From an uncultured Prevotella sp. (lineage in GTDB: Bacteria > Bacteroidota > Bacteroidia > Bacteroidales > Bacteroidaceae), in NCBI GenBank assembly GCA_947302435.1, contig CAMYVQ010000013.1, positions 1 through 63,577 on the forward strand: 63,577 nt of DNA, read 5' to 3'. The position numbers and the translations under genes were made by a program. The notes beneath the pieces were generated by a model, which searched no databases, had not been told where the DNA came from, and saw nothing but the letters and a program-made list of their open reading frames with translations. Shown one piece after another: positions 15,261 to 23,554 of this stretch; the stretch's first letter is position 1; each line of letters begins with the position of its first letter.

Positions 15261-16730
15261 TTAATAAATCACTTTCTTTCCGTTCACGATGTAGAGACCT
15301 TTCATGGGGTTAGCGACACGGCGGCCCTGCAGGTCGTAGACCTCGCCCTTAGTGGTGTTTACCATAGCCTTTACGTCGTTCACACTCGTTGACTCGTCAA
15401 CAGCGAACCAGAACATCTCGCGAGCTTCTCCTCCGCCGTTTGGAACCCGCAAGTACGCCTTGTTAGCTTTAACAGTATTGCCTTTACCGTTCACCTTGAG
15501 GAATACAGGAGTATCTAAATCCACTGCTACACCTTCTTTTTTCACCGTCAGAATATAATTGGTGTTGCCATCGCCATCGATTTGGTTAATATCAGTATCT
15601 TCGGTCACTCCTACGAGCATGTTTTCTTCTTCAAAAGCATCTGCACTTGCTATAACAGGAACAGCTACAGTACCTTCTGTACCTTCCAGATACAAGCCTG
15701 TGTTAGCAGGAATCTCATATTTTTGGACAGTGTTCAGAACACCAGTACTCTTGTTAGCTCCTGTTATAATGTAGGCGGAGATACCAGTTCCCCAGAAATT
15801 CAATGCATGGCCTGAGCAGTAAGTTGACATACCATAGCTTGAAATACTTACAGGCATTGAGACAATTTCTACACTGGTTGTGTAAGTAGTACCCCAACCT
15901 TTCATATCTACCCAAACCGTAATTTTATATTCTGCAGCTTTTATTGTAGAATGGCTAACTTTAAACGCTCTGGTATTACCTCTATAATCAACGTTGTTTG
16001 TATATCCATTATATTCGTTCGAATATTTTCCATCACTAAATACGAATGTATAATCCCCATCACCACTAGGTTGATTTTGTGTGTCATCTCCATCGAGTAT
16101 ATGTCTAAAGAAGAAATCATTCGTTCCATTAGCAATCATGGTTGCAAGTTGGCTCGAAGTTACATCATAGGTGTACTGCAATTTCCTCCATGAGCTATTC
16201 CATCCAACAGAAGTGAACTTATAATCACTCAAATTATTATTCCAAGTTCTTTGGCCATTCTCTTCTGTGGCATCAAGGCTACTTCTGAGATAGAGATCAG
16301 GAACGTCAGATGAAGTAATTACAAGAATCATATCTGATTCTGAAAAGGTCAATGTATATGTTTTTCCACCTGTATAGTTCCATAATATCGAATAATCATT
16401 ATCATTATCATTTAACGCATAATCAGAATGGAAAAGTGATATTTCTGCATTTTTAGAACCAGGATGATAAGCTGCTGCATTAAAATCATCCCATTCTCCA
16501 TCATTTTCTCGGAGACTTGGCGTTAAGCAAAAATAAACAGAGCCGTTCTCTTCTGGACTAAATGAATAGGTAAAAACTCCATCACCAGCACTGGTCATTT
16601 CATTACCATCGTTTGTAACCCATTCTTTGCCTAACGGAGCATTTCCCACGATATACATGTGATCTGAATAGGCCATAATTTGACCAACTACTCCAATAAG
16701 AAATAGGAGTAAAGTAATTGTTTTTTTCAT
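15261..16730 (-). CDS. Secreted protein with C-terminal sorting-type tail
   Basis: The 489-residue protein has a signal peptide (MKKTITLLLFLIGVVGQIMA). Its body is beta-rich and acidic, with possible repeated carbohydrate-module-like units (HMYIVGNAPLG at residue 24, DLYLRSSLDA at about 145). It ends GEVYDLQGRRV, then KGLYIVNGKKVIY, the tail shared with other secreted proteins here. The closest impression is a surface or secreted binding protein; no catalytic motif is seen. The 16731-16842 stretch upstream contains no TAnnTTTG on the coding strand, so expression probably depends on read-through from the structured leader at 16843-17153. Confidence 0.75.
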   Translation of the reverse strand: MKKTITLLLFLIGVVGQIMAYSDHMYIVGNAPLGKEWVTNDGNEMTSAGDGVFTYSFSPEENGSVYFCLTPSLRENDGEWDDFNAAAYHPGSKNAEISLFHSDYALNDNDNDYSILWNYTGGKTYTLTFSESDMILVITSSDVPDLYLRSSLDATEENGQRTWNNNLSDYKFTSVGWNSSWRKLQYTYDVTSSQLATMIANGTNDFFFRHILDGDDTQNQPSGDGDYTFVFSDGKYSNEYNGYTNNVDYRGNTRAFKVSHSTIKAAEYKITVWVDMKGWGTTYTTSVEIVSMPVSISSYGMSTYCSGHALNFWGTGISAYIITGANKSTGVLNTVQKYEIPANTGLYLEGTEGTVAVPVIASADAFEEENMLVGVTEDTDINQIDGDGNTNYILTVKKEGVAVDLDTPVFLKVNGKGNTVKANKAYLRVPNGGGEAREMFWFAVDESTSVNDVKAMVNTTKGEVYDLQGRRVANPMKGLYIVNGKKVIY

Positions 16731-16842
16731 GCTTTTATTAATTTTAAATTGTTAAGTTAATCTTAATCTGAGTTTTGTATGCCTATTGTTCCCAGATTCG
16801 GCTATAAAATTAATAAAGGTGTATTGGTTTTGGTAACGGCAT

Positions 16843-17153
16843 AAAAAAAGATGTGGGAACTTTACTCTTGCCTGTCCCACTATCCGAGGCTCTTGCATGC
16901 CCACTAATTCAGGACGGGCAAGCATAGAACCCACATTGATGATATAAACACGAATGCCCTGCATCGAAGCAGGCATAATAGTTTTTTCACATCAAAGGGG
17001 CATCTACCCTTGGCCATGTCCGTGGAATTAGTGAAATTTGCAAGATTTCGGATAGTCCCGAACAAAGCGTAAGTAAACGCCTTTTTATAATGTCGTGGCT
17101 CTCATGAGTGACCTTCGGGCAAGCCCTCGGATGCTTTGTTTGACTCTGAAAGT
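16843..17153 (-). ncRNA. Structured leader RNA with switchable terminator (copy R2)
   Basis: A perfect promoter (17159-17189) starts this roughly 310-nt transcript, which ends in seven U at 16843-16849. One fold nests an outer helix in three segments (17048-17056 with 16879-16887, 17039-17045 with 16891-16897, 17025-17033 with 16902-16910; 25 bp), an imperfect helix 17004-17015 with 16916-16927, a short helix 16981-16993 with 16938-16951, and a hairpin 16969-16975 with 16955-16962. The competing fold is a terminator: 16930-16936 with 16851-16857 and 16912-16923 with 16867-16878, then the U-run. The two cannot form together without a pseudoknot. It does not look to me like tmRNA, RNase P RNA or a riboswitch class I know. 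Confidence 0.6.
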
Positions 17154-17158
17154 CGCTG

Positions 17159-17189
17159 CAAATATACAATCAATTTTCGTTACCGCCAA
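17159..17189 (-). promoter_or_regulatory. Promoter of the R2 leader
   Basis: TTG (17187-17189), 20 bp and TATATTTG (17159-17166) on the minus strand fit the Bacteroidetes consensus. It is the only good promoter visible before the secreted-protein gene at 15261-16730. Confidence 0.75.
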
Positions 17190-17278
17190 GATGACAGCAC
17201 GTTTTTTTGCGCTTTTTGGCTTTATTTCCTCATTTTTTTGCTTTAAATCAATTATCAATGGCGATCATTGATGTCTTT

Positions 17279-18850
17279 TTATTCTAATATTTCGAGTGCT
17301 TTCTTCACGATGTCGCTTTCCTCGTTGAAGATGCTGTAGTATTCGCTCATGTCCCACAGGTCGCGGGCCACCAACGACTTCAGCTGCATTTTCAGGTAGG
17401 GGAGGGTGGTCTGCAGCTCTTCGTCGTCCTTGGGCTTGATGTTCTGTTTCTCTGCCTCTTTCAGAATGGCCTCGACGTAGGACTCGGGTACCTCATATTC
17501 CGCCTTGAACTGTGCGAAGTCCGGGTACTGCTCGTGCAGTGGCTTGCGGTTCTTGTCCATGTAGCGCAGGTTCTGGTTGATGATGACACTCTTGGCGGCC
17601 AGCTCGCGATGGAACTTCGTGTAGCGCAGGGTGTCCAAGGGGACGAAGTAGTCGGGCATGATGCCGCCGCCGCCATAGACGGTGCGGTGCTTGTGCAGGG
17701 TGTAGAACTTCAGCGAGTCGGCGAAGTGGATGGAGTCTTTGTTGGTCAGCTCGCCGTGCTTCAGTCGGTTCGCCACGTCCATGGCGTAGTCCTTCTGCTT
17801 GCCCTTTTCGTAGGGTTTCTGGATGCAGCGGCCCGAAGGCGTGTAGTAATGGGCAATGGTGAGGCGGATCATCGAACCGTCGGGCAGGTCGATGGGGCGT
17901 TGCACGAGACCCTTGCCGAAGGTGCGTCGGCCCACCACTAATCCGCGGTCCTGATCCTGGATGGCACCCGTGACAATCTCGGCTGCCGAGGCCGTGTATT
18001 CGTCGACCAGCACCACGATGCGCCCTTCGCGGAACTGTCCGCTGGCCTGTGCCGTGTATTCGCGACGGGGCACGCGGCGGCCTTCGGTGTAGACAATCAT
18101 GTCGCCCTGATTGAGAAATTCCGAACCAATCTCGGCTGCAGCCTGCAAGTATCCGCCGCCGTTGCTCTGAAGGTCGAGAATTAGGTCGCGCATGCCCTGT
18201 CCCTTCAGCATCTTCAGGGCATCCATGAACTCCCTGTAGGTGGTGGCGCCGAAGTTGCCGATGCGGATGAGGCCCACCTGTGGGCGGATGATGTAGGCGG
18301 CATCGATCGACTTCACGGGAATCTTGTCGCGCACCACGTTGAAGAACAGCGTGTCCTTGATGCCCTGGCGCACAATCTTCAGCCGGGCCACGGTACCCTT
18401 CGGCCCGCGCAGGCGGCGCATGATTTCCTCGCGGCTCATCTTCACGCCGGCAATGGCGGTGTCGTTCACACCCACGATGCGGTCGCCGGCAATGATGCCC
18501 ACCTTCTCCGACGGGCCTTTCGTGGTGGGCTGGATGACCACTAAGGTGTCCTCCATCATGTTGAACTGCACGCCGATGCCCTCGAACGAGCCTTCCAACG
18601 GCTCGTTCATCTGCTTCACCTCCTTGGGGGTGGAATAGCTGCTGTGAGGGTCTAACTTCTCGAGCATGCCACGGATGGCATCCTCGACGAGCTTGGTCTC
18701 GTCGACACTGTCAACATAAAGGTTGGTGACGGCCATCTCAGCGATGGAAAGCTTGCGAAGGGGCGAGTCGTTGTTGTTTGGGTGTGAAAACTGTGCCTGC
18801 GCTGCAAGCATCGTGAAGAGTGCTGTGATGACTAATGAAAATCGTTTCAT
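17279..18850 (-). CDS. C-terminal processing peptidase (S41 family)
   Basis: The 523-residue protein has a signal peptide, an N-terminal helical region, a PDZ domain (about residues 85-170, GSFEGIGVQF to GTVARLKIVR) and the S41 catalytic domain. The nucleophile Ser lies in DEYTASAAEIVTGAIQD and the general-base Lys in FGKGLVQ, the Ser-Lys dyad of tail-specific proteases. A C-terminal helical extension of about 120 residues follows, as in Bacteroidota homologues. Such proteases trim or degrade periplasmic proteins. It is a single-gene unit with a -7 element (TAATTTTG, 18878-18885). Confidence 0.93.
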   Translation of the reverse strand: MKRFSLVITALFTMLAAQAQFSHPNNNDSPLRKLSIAEMAVTNLYVDSVDETKLVEDAIRGMLEKLDPHSSYSTPKEVKQMNEPLEGSFEGIGVQFNMMEDTLVVIQPTTKGPSEKVGIIAGDRIVGVNDTAIAGVKMSREEIMRRLRGPKGTVARLKIVRQGIKDTLFFNVVRDKIPVKSIDAAYIIRPQVGLIRIGNFGATTYREFMDALKMLKGQGMRDLILDLQSNGGGYLQAAAEIGSEFLNQGDMIVYTEGRRVPRREYTAQASGQFREGRIVVLVDEYTASAAEIVTGAIQDQDRGLVVGRRTFGKGLVQRPIDLPDGSMIRLTIAHYYTPSGRCIQKPYEKGKQKDYAMDVANRLKHGELTNKDSIHFADSLKFYTLHKHRTVYGGGGIMPDYFVPLDTLRYTKFHRELAAKSVIINQNLRYMDKNRKPLHEQYPDFAQFKAEYEVPESYVEAILKEAEKQNIKPKDDEELQTTLPYLKMQLKSLVARDLWDMSEYYSIFNEESDIVKKALEILE

Positions 18851-18877
18851 ACGTGTAATTCCTATTCAAATAGAGCG

Positions 18878-18885
18878 CAAAATTA
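18878..18885 (-). promoter_or_regulatory. -7 element of the S41 peptidase gene
   Basis: TAATTTTG followed by CGC on the minus strand, 28 bp before the ATG at 18850; no clear -33 site. The divergent lipoprotein gene has TAATTTTG at 18960-18967 on the plus strand, 31 bp before its ATG. Confidence 0.55.
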
Positions 18886-18997
18886 CATATTTTCTTTCTG
18901 AAAAACAGGCTTTGAATCAAAAAATGATAGAAAAAAGTGTGATAATGGAAAAAAATATATAATTTTGTAGGCGATTAATTTATAAACCTTTTTGATT

Positions 18998-19576
18998 ATG
19001 AAGAAATTCTTTTTATCAAGTTTTGCCTTGATGGCAATGATGGTGGCTGCAATCGGTTTTGTTTCTTGCGGAAGCGATGACGACGACGACAACTCTGACA
19101 GCGGTAGTGATTCAAAGGCAAGCAAAGCCGAAATTATCTATCAGGCTGAAATGGCTCCTGACATGACTAAGTTCCTCAACGTTGAGATTGACTATCTGGA
19201 CAATGGCCAGAAGAAGACAGCAAAAATCACCGATCAGGATTGGTCTCTGAAGACGACTGTCAATTCGCTGCCTGTCAAGTTTGGCTACAAGCTGAGACTG
19301 TCGAGAAATAATGTCAAGTTGGACGAGAGTGGCAATTATATCCTTGGTATTTATGTCGGCAAGGCTTACGTGGCCTATAATAGCAAAGGTAAGGCTATCT
19401 CTCAAATGGCATATAGTAGCGTGAAGAACTTCTCTGCCTATAATGGTGAAAAAGAAACTACCAAATTGACCAATGAGAAGCTTGAGAAAAAGATTGAATC
19501 TTGGAACAAAATGTTTGCAGCTGCATTTGAGCTGACAGCTGAGGGCAACTTGGTGGAAATGGGCAGCGACTTCTAA
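18998..19576 (+). CDS. Lipoprotein of unknown function
   Basis: The start at 18998 gives MKKFFLSSFALMAMMVAAIG with lipobox FVSC at about residue 24, followed by an acidic, Ser/Asp-rich linker (SDDDDDNSDSGSDSKA) that typically precedes surface or periplasmic domains. The remaining 150 residues form one mixed domain without motifs known to me. The upstream TTG at 18992 in the same frame is unlikely to be used. It has its own -7 element and a bidirectional terminator at 19599-19636. Confidence 0.75.
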   Translation: MKKFFLSSFALMAMMVAAIGFVSCGSDDDDDNSDSGSDSKASKAEIIYQAEMAPDMTKFLNVEIDYLDNGQKKTAKITDQDWSLKTTVNSLPVKFGYKLRLSRNNVKLDESGNYILGIYVGKAYVAYNSKGKAISQMAYSSVKNFSAYNGEKETTKLTNEKLEKKIESWNKMFAAAFELTAEGNLVEMGSDF

Positions 19577-19598
19577 TCCCCGATAAGTCCTATTATAT

Positions 19599-19636
19599 AA
19601 AAAGAGGTATGCACCTAATGGCGCATACCTCTTTTT
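19599..19636. terminator. Bidirectional terminator
   Basis: AAAAAGAGGTATGC pairs with GCATACCTCTTTTT around a short loop, with A and U runs on both sides. It lies between the end of the lipoprotein gene and the convergent end of parE and can serve both. Confidence 0.85.
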
Positions 19637-19656
19637 ACTGTATCTCGTCTCTCGAA

Positions 19657-21738
19657 TCAATCTAACGATTCTTCCTCTGGCCGGTCTTCCTCAATCACCA
19701 GGTTGTCGATGATGAAGTTCTGGCGCTCCATGGTGTTCTTGCCCATGTAGTATTCCAAGAGCTTCTGCACCTGGTCGGTCTTGTGGAGCGTGACCTGTTC
19801 CAAGCGGATGTCGGGACCGATGAAACCGGCAAATTCTTCGGGCGAGATCTCGCCCAAGCCCTTGAATCGGGTGATTTCGGGATCGGGACCGAGTTCCTGG
19901 ATGGCCTGCAAGCGTTCCTCCTCCGAGTAGCAATAGCGGACGACGTAATCAGACCCTCCCCTGGCCCCTCCCTGTGAGGGAGGGGAATAGTTACCTTTTT
20001 CACCAGAATTATCTGCTGAAGAACCATCTACTCCCCTCCCTGCAGAGAGGGGTTGGGGGAGGGTCTTCTTTTTGATTTTGCTTCTTTTGTTCCTCACGCG
20101 GAACAGCGGTGTCTGCAACACGTAGACATGGCCTTTGCGGATGAGCTCGGGGAAGAACTGCAGGAAGAACGTGATGATGAGCAGGCGGATGTGCATGCCG
20201 TCGACATCGGCATCGGTGGCCACAATCACCTTGTTATAACGGAGCGTGTCCATACCTTCCTCAATGTCGAGGGCTGCCTGTAGCAGATTGAACTCCTCGT
20301 TCTCATAGACCACTTTCTTGGTCAGTCCGAACGAGTTGAGCGGTTTTCCGCGCAGGGAGAACACGGCCTGCGTGTTCACGTCGCGGCTCTTGGTGATGGA
20401 GCCGCTGGCCGAGTCGCCCTCGGTGATGAAGATGCAGGACTCTTCCTTGCGGTCGTTCTTCACGTCGCTGAAGTGGATGCGACAGTCGCGCAGCTTGCGG
20501 TTGTGCAGGTTGGCTTTCTTCGCCCGTTCGCGGGCCAGTTTCGTCACGCCGGCCATGGCTTTGCGCTCGCGCTCGCTCTCCTGGATCTTCTGCATCAGCA
20601 CCTCGGCGGTGTCGGGATTCTTGTGCAGGTAGTTGTCCACCTCCTGTTTGATGAAATCGCCCACATATTTATTAATAGAGGGGGGAGCGGGGTGCTCGGC
20701 ATCGACCTGTGCAGGCATGGGAGCCATGGTCAGTGAGCCAAGCTTGATCTTCGTCTGGCTCTCGAACATCGGCTCTTCCACATTGAGGGCGATGGCGGCC
20801 ACAATGCCCGTGCGGATGTCGCCGTATTCAAAATTCTTCTGGAAAAACTCCTTGATGGTCTTGGCAATATGCTCCTTGAACGCACTCTGGTGGGTGCCTC
20901 CCTGCGTGGTGTGCTGACCGTTCACAAACGAGTAGTATTCCTCACCGTACTGGTTGGCATGGGTGAAGGCAATCTCGATGTCGTCGCCCTTCAGGTGGAT
21001 GATGGGGTAGAGGGCATCGCTGGTCATGCGGTCTTTCAAGAGATCCTCCAGACCGTGACGGCTGAGGATGCGTCGGCCGTTGTACATGATGGCCAGGCCT
21101 GTGTTCAGGTAGGTATAGTTGCGCAGCATCGTCTCCACGATGTCGTCGTGGAACTGGTAGTGCAGGAAGAGCGTGTCGTCGGGTTGGAAGAAGATGTAGG
21201 TGCCGTTCTCGTCCTGTGTGTCCTCGGTGGTGTCGCTGATGAGCTTGCCTTTCTCAAAGACTGCCTTGCGCACCTTGCCGTCGCGATAGCTGGCCACCTC
21301 GAAGTGTGAGCTCAGTGCGTTGACGGCCTTCACGCCCACACCGTTCAGTCCGATGGATTTCTTGAAGGCCTTCGAGTCGTATTTGCCGCCGGTGTTCAGC
21401 ACGCTCACGGCCTCGATCATCTTACCTTGTGGAATGCCGCGGCCATAATCGCGCACGCTCACTCTCAGGTTGTCCTCCACATTGATCTCAATGCGGTCGC
21501 CGGCCTGCATCTTGAACTCGTCGATGGAGTTGTCGATGACCTCCTTCAGCAGCACGTAGATGCCGTCCTCGGCCAACTGACCGTCGCCCAGACGACCGAT
21601 GTACATGCCGGGGCGCAGACGAATATGCTCCGTGCCAGTAAGGGTGCGGATGTTGTCGTCGTTATATTCAGCCTCACCCCCGGCCCCTCTCTCGGGGGAG
21701 AGGGGAGTGGTTAGTTTTTCTGCTTCTATATCATTCAT
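19657..21738 (-). CDS. parE: DNA topoisomerase IV subunit B, carrying repeat-derived inserts
   Basis: The GHKL ATPase motifs ([30 protein letters not shown]), transducer domain and TOPRIM motifs ([19 protein letters not shown]) are all present, and the C-terminus has [16 protein letters not shown]. With ParC it decatenates chromosomes using ATP. Two parts are foreign to the family: residues about 9-22 ([13 protein letters not shown]) and about 555-600 ([12 protein letters not shown] ... [14 protein letters not shown]), both encoded by GC-rich palindromic repeats. The second lies between TPLFRVRNK and YCYSEEER, which normally are nearly adjacent. The length, 693 residues, exceeds the usual 620-650 accordingly. 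The start overlaps the DUF559 stop (ATGA). Confidence 0.92.
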   Translation of the reverse strand: MNDIEAEKLTTPLSPERGAGGEAEYNDDNIRTLTGTEHIRLRPGMYIGRLGDGQLAEDGIYVLLKEVIDNSIDEFKMQAGDRIEINVEDNLRVSVRDYGRGIPQGKMIEAVSVLNTGGKYDSKAFKKSIGLNGVGVKAVNALSSHFEVASYRDGKVRKAVFEKGKLISDTTEDTQDENGTYIFFQPDDTLFLHYQFHDDIVETMLRNYTYLNTGLAIMYNGRRILSRHGLEDLLKDRMTSDALYPIIHLKGDDIEIAFTHANQYGEEYYSFVNGQHTTQGGTHQSAFKEHIAKTIKEFFQKNFEYGDIRTGIVAAIALNVEEPMFESQTKIKLGSLTMAPMPAQVDAEHPAPPSINKYVGDFIKQEVDNYLHKNPDTAEVLMQKIQESERERKAMAGVTKLARERAKKANLHNRKLRDCRIHFSDVKNDRKEESCIFITEGDSASGSITKSRDVNTQAVFSLRGKPLNSFGLTKKVVYENEEFNLLQAALDIEEGMDTLRYNKVIVATDADVDGMHIRLLIITFFLQFFPELIRKGHVYVLQTPLFRVRNKRSKIKKKTLPQPLSAGRGVDGSSADNSGEKGNYSPPSQGGARGGSDYVVRYCYSEEERLQAIQELGPDPEITRFKGLGEISPEEFAGFIGPDIRLEQVTLHKTDQVQKLLEYYMGKNTMERQNFIIDNLVIEEDRPEEESLD
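19952..20064. repeat. Inverted pair of GC-rich palindromes inside parE
   Basis: The left unit (19952-19990) and the right unit in reverse orientation (about 20029-20064) both read GACCCTCCCC, three variable bases, CCCCTC and then a palindromic GGGAGGGG arm. They bracket about 38 bp of ordinary composition. The whole is in frame, without stop codons, within parE. The units belong to the same family as those at 21671-21709 and 22227-22265. Confidence 0.85.
21671..21709 (+). repeat. GC-rich palindromic repeat in the parE N-terminus
   Basis: A 39-bp element (GCCTCACCCCCG, one variable base, CCCCTCTC, a base, then CGGGGGAGAGGGGAGTG) encodes residues about 10-22 of ParE. It matches the inverted copy at 22227-22265 at 37 of 39 positions. 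Confidence 0.85.
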
Positions 21739-22124
21739 TGTTCGTCCTCCGTTTTTGATAATTCTTCTTTGATATAGTTGATGACTGCTGATAGGTTGTA
21801 TATCACTTCATCGTTACTGAACCGTATCACACGGAAACCGTTTCTTTCAAGAAAGTTCGTGCGCCATAGGTCGTCCTGCTGCTGTTGTGGTTTGTTATGA
21901 TACTCGCCATCTACTTCAATGACGATCTTAGCCGTGACACAGGCAAAATCTGCTATGTAGTCCCCTATGGGATGTTGTCGTCTGAACTTATAGCTATTTA
22001 TATTTTTTCTTAATGATTCCCAAAGGATTTGTTCTGCTTGTGTCATCTCTTTTCGATTCTTTCGTGCATATTCCTTCAGTAAATCGTAGGATAATGGGGA
22101 TGCTGTTTTGAAACTCTGTCCCAT
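21735..22124 (-). CDS. DUF559 / Vsr-like endonuclease-domain protein
   Basis: With the start at 22124 ([20 protein letters not shown]) the protein has 129 residues. It shows the DUF559 pattern: [32 protein letters not shown] and [10 protein letters not shown], with Asp and Glu of a PD-(D/E)xK-type nuclease fold, then [16 protein letters not shown]. The family is related to very-short-patch-repair endonucleases, but its role is not established. The gene lies between parE (ATGA overlap) and the GNAT gene and is flanked on both sides by inverted copies of one palindromic repeat, which suggests that gene and repeats arrived together. Confidence 0.85.
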   Translation of the reverse strand: MGQSFKTASPLSYDLLKEYARKNRKEMTQAEQILWESLRKNINSYKFRRQHPIGDYIADFACVTAKIVIEVDGEYHNKPQQQQDDLWRTNFLERNGFRVIRFSNDEVIYNLSAVINYIKEELSKTEDEQ

Positions 22125-22179
22125 AAATTGCCTTTTCCAGATATATAAATTGTTTTTCAGACACACTAATAGGAGTTAG

Positions 22180-22231
22180 CAGAACTATTCACTCTAAACC
22201 TCGCCAATAGGGGGTACAGAACTATTCACTC
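22180..22231. repeat. 15-bp direct repeat next to the palindrome
   Basis: CAGAACTATTCACTC occurs at 22180-22194 and again at 22217-22231, the second copy running into the palindromic repeat at 22227. It may be a trace of an insertion or deletion event between the DUF559 gene and the GNAT gene. Confidence 0.7.
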
Positions 22232-23418
22232 CCCTCTCCCCCGCGAGAGGGGTCGGGGGTGAGGCTTTTTTTATAGCATCTTCTCCGCTTGTGCTGTTCG
22301 TTCTCGTAGTACATCCACTGGTTCTGCACCTTGCCGTTGGTTTCCATCTCCACGTGGGTCTCACCCCACTCGAAGCCGTATTTCTGGTAACGGGGAATGA
22401 GGTCGTAGAACAGCAGTGAGTTGGCACCCTTCGAACGGTATTCAGGCAGCACGCCGATGAGCAGGCAGTCCACGATGTTGGTTTTCTTGAACTTCAGGGC
22501 ACGCAGAATGTGCCACCAACCGAAGGGGAAAAGGCGGCCATTCTTGCACTTCTGAAGAGCGCGTGACAGAGAGGGGTAGCTGATGCCCACGCCGATGCAT
22601 TTGTGGTCGGGCGTGTTCCAGTCCTCGATAACGGTCACAAGCTCCAGGTCAAGCACCTTGAAGTACATGTTGACATACTGGTCCATCTGCTTCTCCGACA
22701 GTTTTGAATAGCCGTAGAGGTGGCCGAAAGTGCCGTTGATGACCTCGAACACCTTATGGCCGTATTGCTCGGGACCGAAGACATCCTTCTTGGTGAGCTT
22801 CCTGATGTGCAGGTTATAGCGCTCCATGGTCAGTTCGGCCACGCGCTTGAACTTGGCAGGCACGCCGTCCTTGGGTACGTAGACCTTGTACTCCACGTAG
22901 TCGTTGTCCTTCTCGTAGCCCTCCATCTGCTCCATGTGGCGGGGGTAGTACTCGTAGTTGTAGGCCGTGGCCATGCAGCTCAGCTGGTCGAAGCCGTAGG
23001 TGAGCATGCCCTCAGGATCCATGTCGGTGAAGCCCAAGGGACCGATGACCTCCTTCATGCCGTTGCGTCGGCCATAGTCCTCGACGGCCTTCAGCAGGGC
23101 TTTCGACACTTCTATGTCGTCGATGAACTCGAACCATCCAAAACGCACGCAGGGGCGGTTCCACTGCTCGTTGTAGCGGCGGTTGATGATGGCGGCCACA
23201 CGACCGACAATCTTGCCGTCCTTGTAGGCCAGATAGTATTCTGCATCACAAAACTCAAAGGCTGCATTGGGATCTTTCCGCCACGGACTCAGTGTGAACA
23301 CTTCGTCGCTGTGCAGGTTGGGGGCATCGTATTTGTTTCCACGGTATAGGTCATAGCGGAATTGGATGAAGTCCTCCAAATCACGCGGATTGGCCACTTT
23401 TTTTATCTCTACAGACAT
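22222..23418 (-). CDS. GNAT-like acyltransferase, C-terminus overwritten by repeat
   Basis: The 398-residue protein resembles the large GNAT-fold family of Bacteroidota that starts with 'MSVEIKKV....DLEDFIQFRYDLYRG'. It shows VGRVAAIINRRYNE and, near the C-terminus, DCLLIGVLPEYRSKGANSLL, the acetyl-CoA-binding segment with R/QxxGxG-like SKGANS. The substrate is unknown. Normal relatives end shortly after the motif KRRRCYKK; here a further 12 residues (LTPDPSRGGEGSE) come from the palindromic repeat at 22227-22265. A -7 element (TAACTTTG, 23450-23457) precedes it. Confidence 0.8.
   Translation of the reverse strand: MSVEIKKVANPRDLEDFIQFRYDLYRGNKYDAPNLHSDEVFTLSPWRKDPNAAFEFCDAEYYLAYKDGKIVGRVAAIINRRYNEQWNRPCVRFGWFEFIDDIEVSKALLKAVEDYGRRNGMKEVIGPLGFTDMDPEGMLTYGFDQLSCMATAYNYEYYPRHMEQMEGYEKDNDYVEYKVYVPKDGVPAKFKRVAELTMERYNLHIRKLTKKDVFGPEQYGHKVFEVINGTFGHLYGYSKLSEKQMDQYVNMYFKVLDLELVTVIEDWNTPDHKCIGVGISYPSLSRALQKCKNGRLFPFGWWHILRALKFKKTNIVDCLLIGVLPEYRSKGANSLLFYDLIPRYQKYGFEWGETHVEMETNGKVQNQWMYYENEQHKRRRCYKKSLTPDPSRGGEGSE
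22227..22265 (-). repeat. GC-rich palindromic repeat in the GNAT C-terminus
   Basis: Inverted copy of the element at 21671-21709, identical at 37 of 39 positions. It supplies the last residues and stop region of the GNAT-like protein and marks the far side of the DUF559 gene. Confidence 0.85.
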
Positions 23419-23449
23419 GTCGTAAAAATTTTTGGAAATTAAAAACGTA

Positions 23450-23519
23450 CAAAGTTACATTATTTTATTCAAAAAATAGTGGAAAGAATCTTTTTTTAAA
23501 AAAATTAATTGTAATTTTG
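23450..23519. promoter_or_regulatory. Divergent promoters: GNAT gene and CHASE2 operon
   Basis: TAACTTTG on the minus strand (23450-23457) serves the GNAT gene, 32 bp before its ATG. TAATTTTG on the plus strand (23512-23519) serves the CHASE2 gene, with a leader of about 30 nt. The region between is very AT-rich and neither has a well-matched -33 site. Confidence 0.55.
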
Positions 23520-23554
23520 CACATAATTAGGATTACTACTGACTTGTAATAAAT

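Noticed and set aside
16843..17153. Identification of the R2 RNA as 6S RNA, tmRNA or RNase P RNA
   Set aside because: No tmRNA tag reading frame or tRNA-like end, no RNase P core blocks such as GAGGAAAGTCC, and the competing terminator plus lack of another promoter for the downstream gene fit a leader better. A 6S-like identity cannot be fully excluded without a covariance search.
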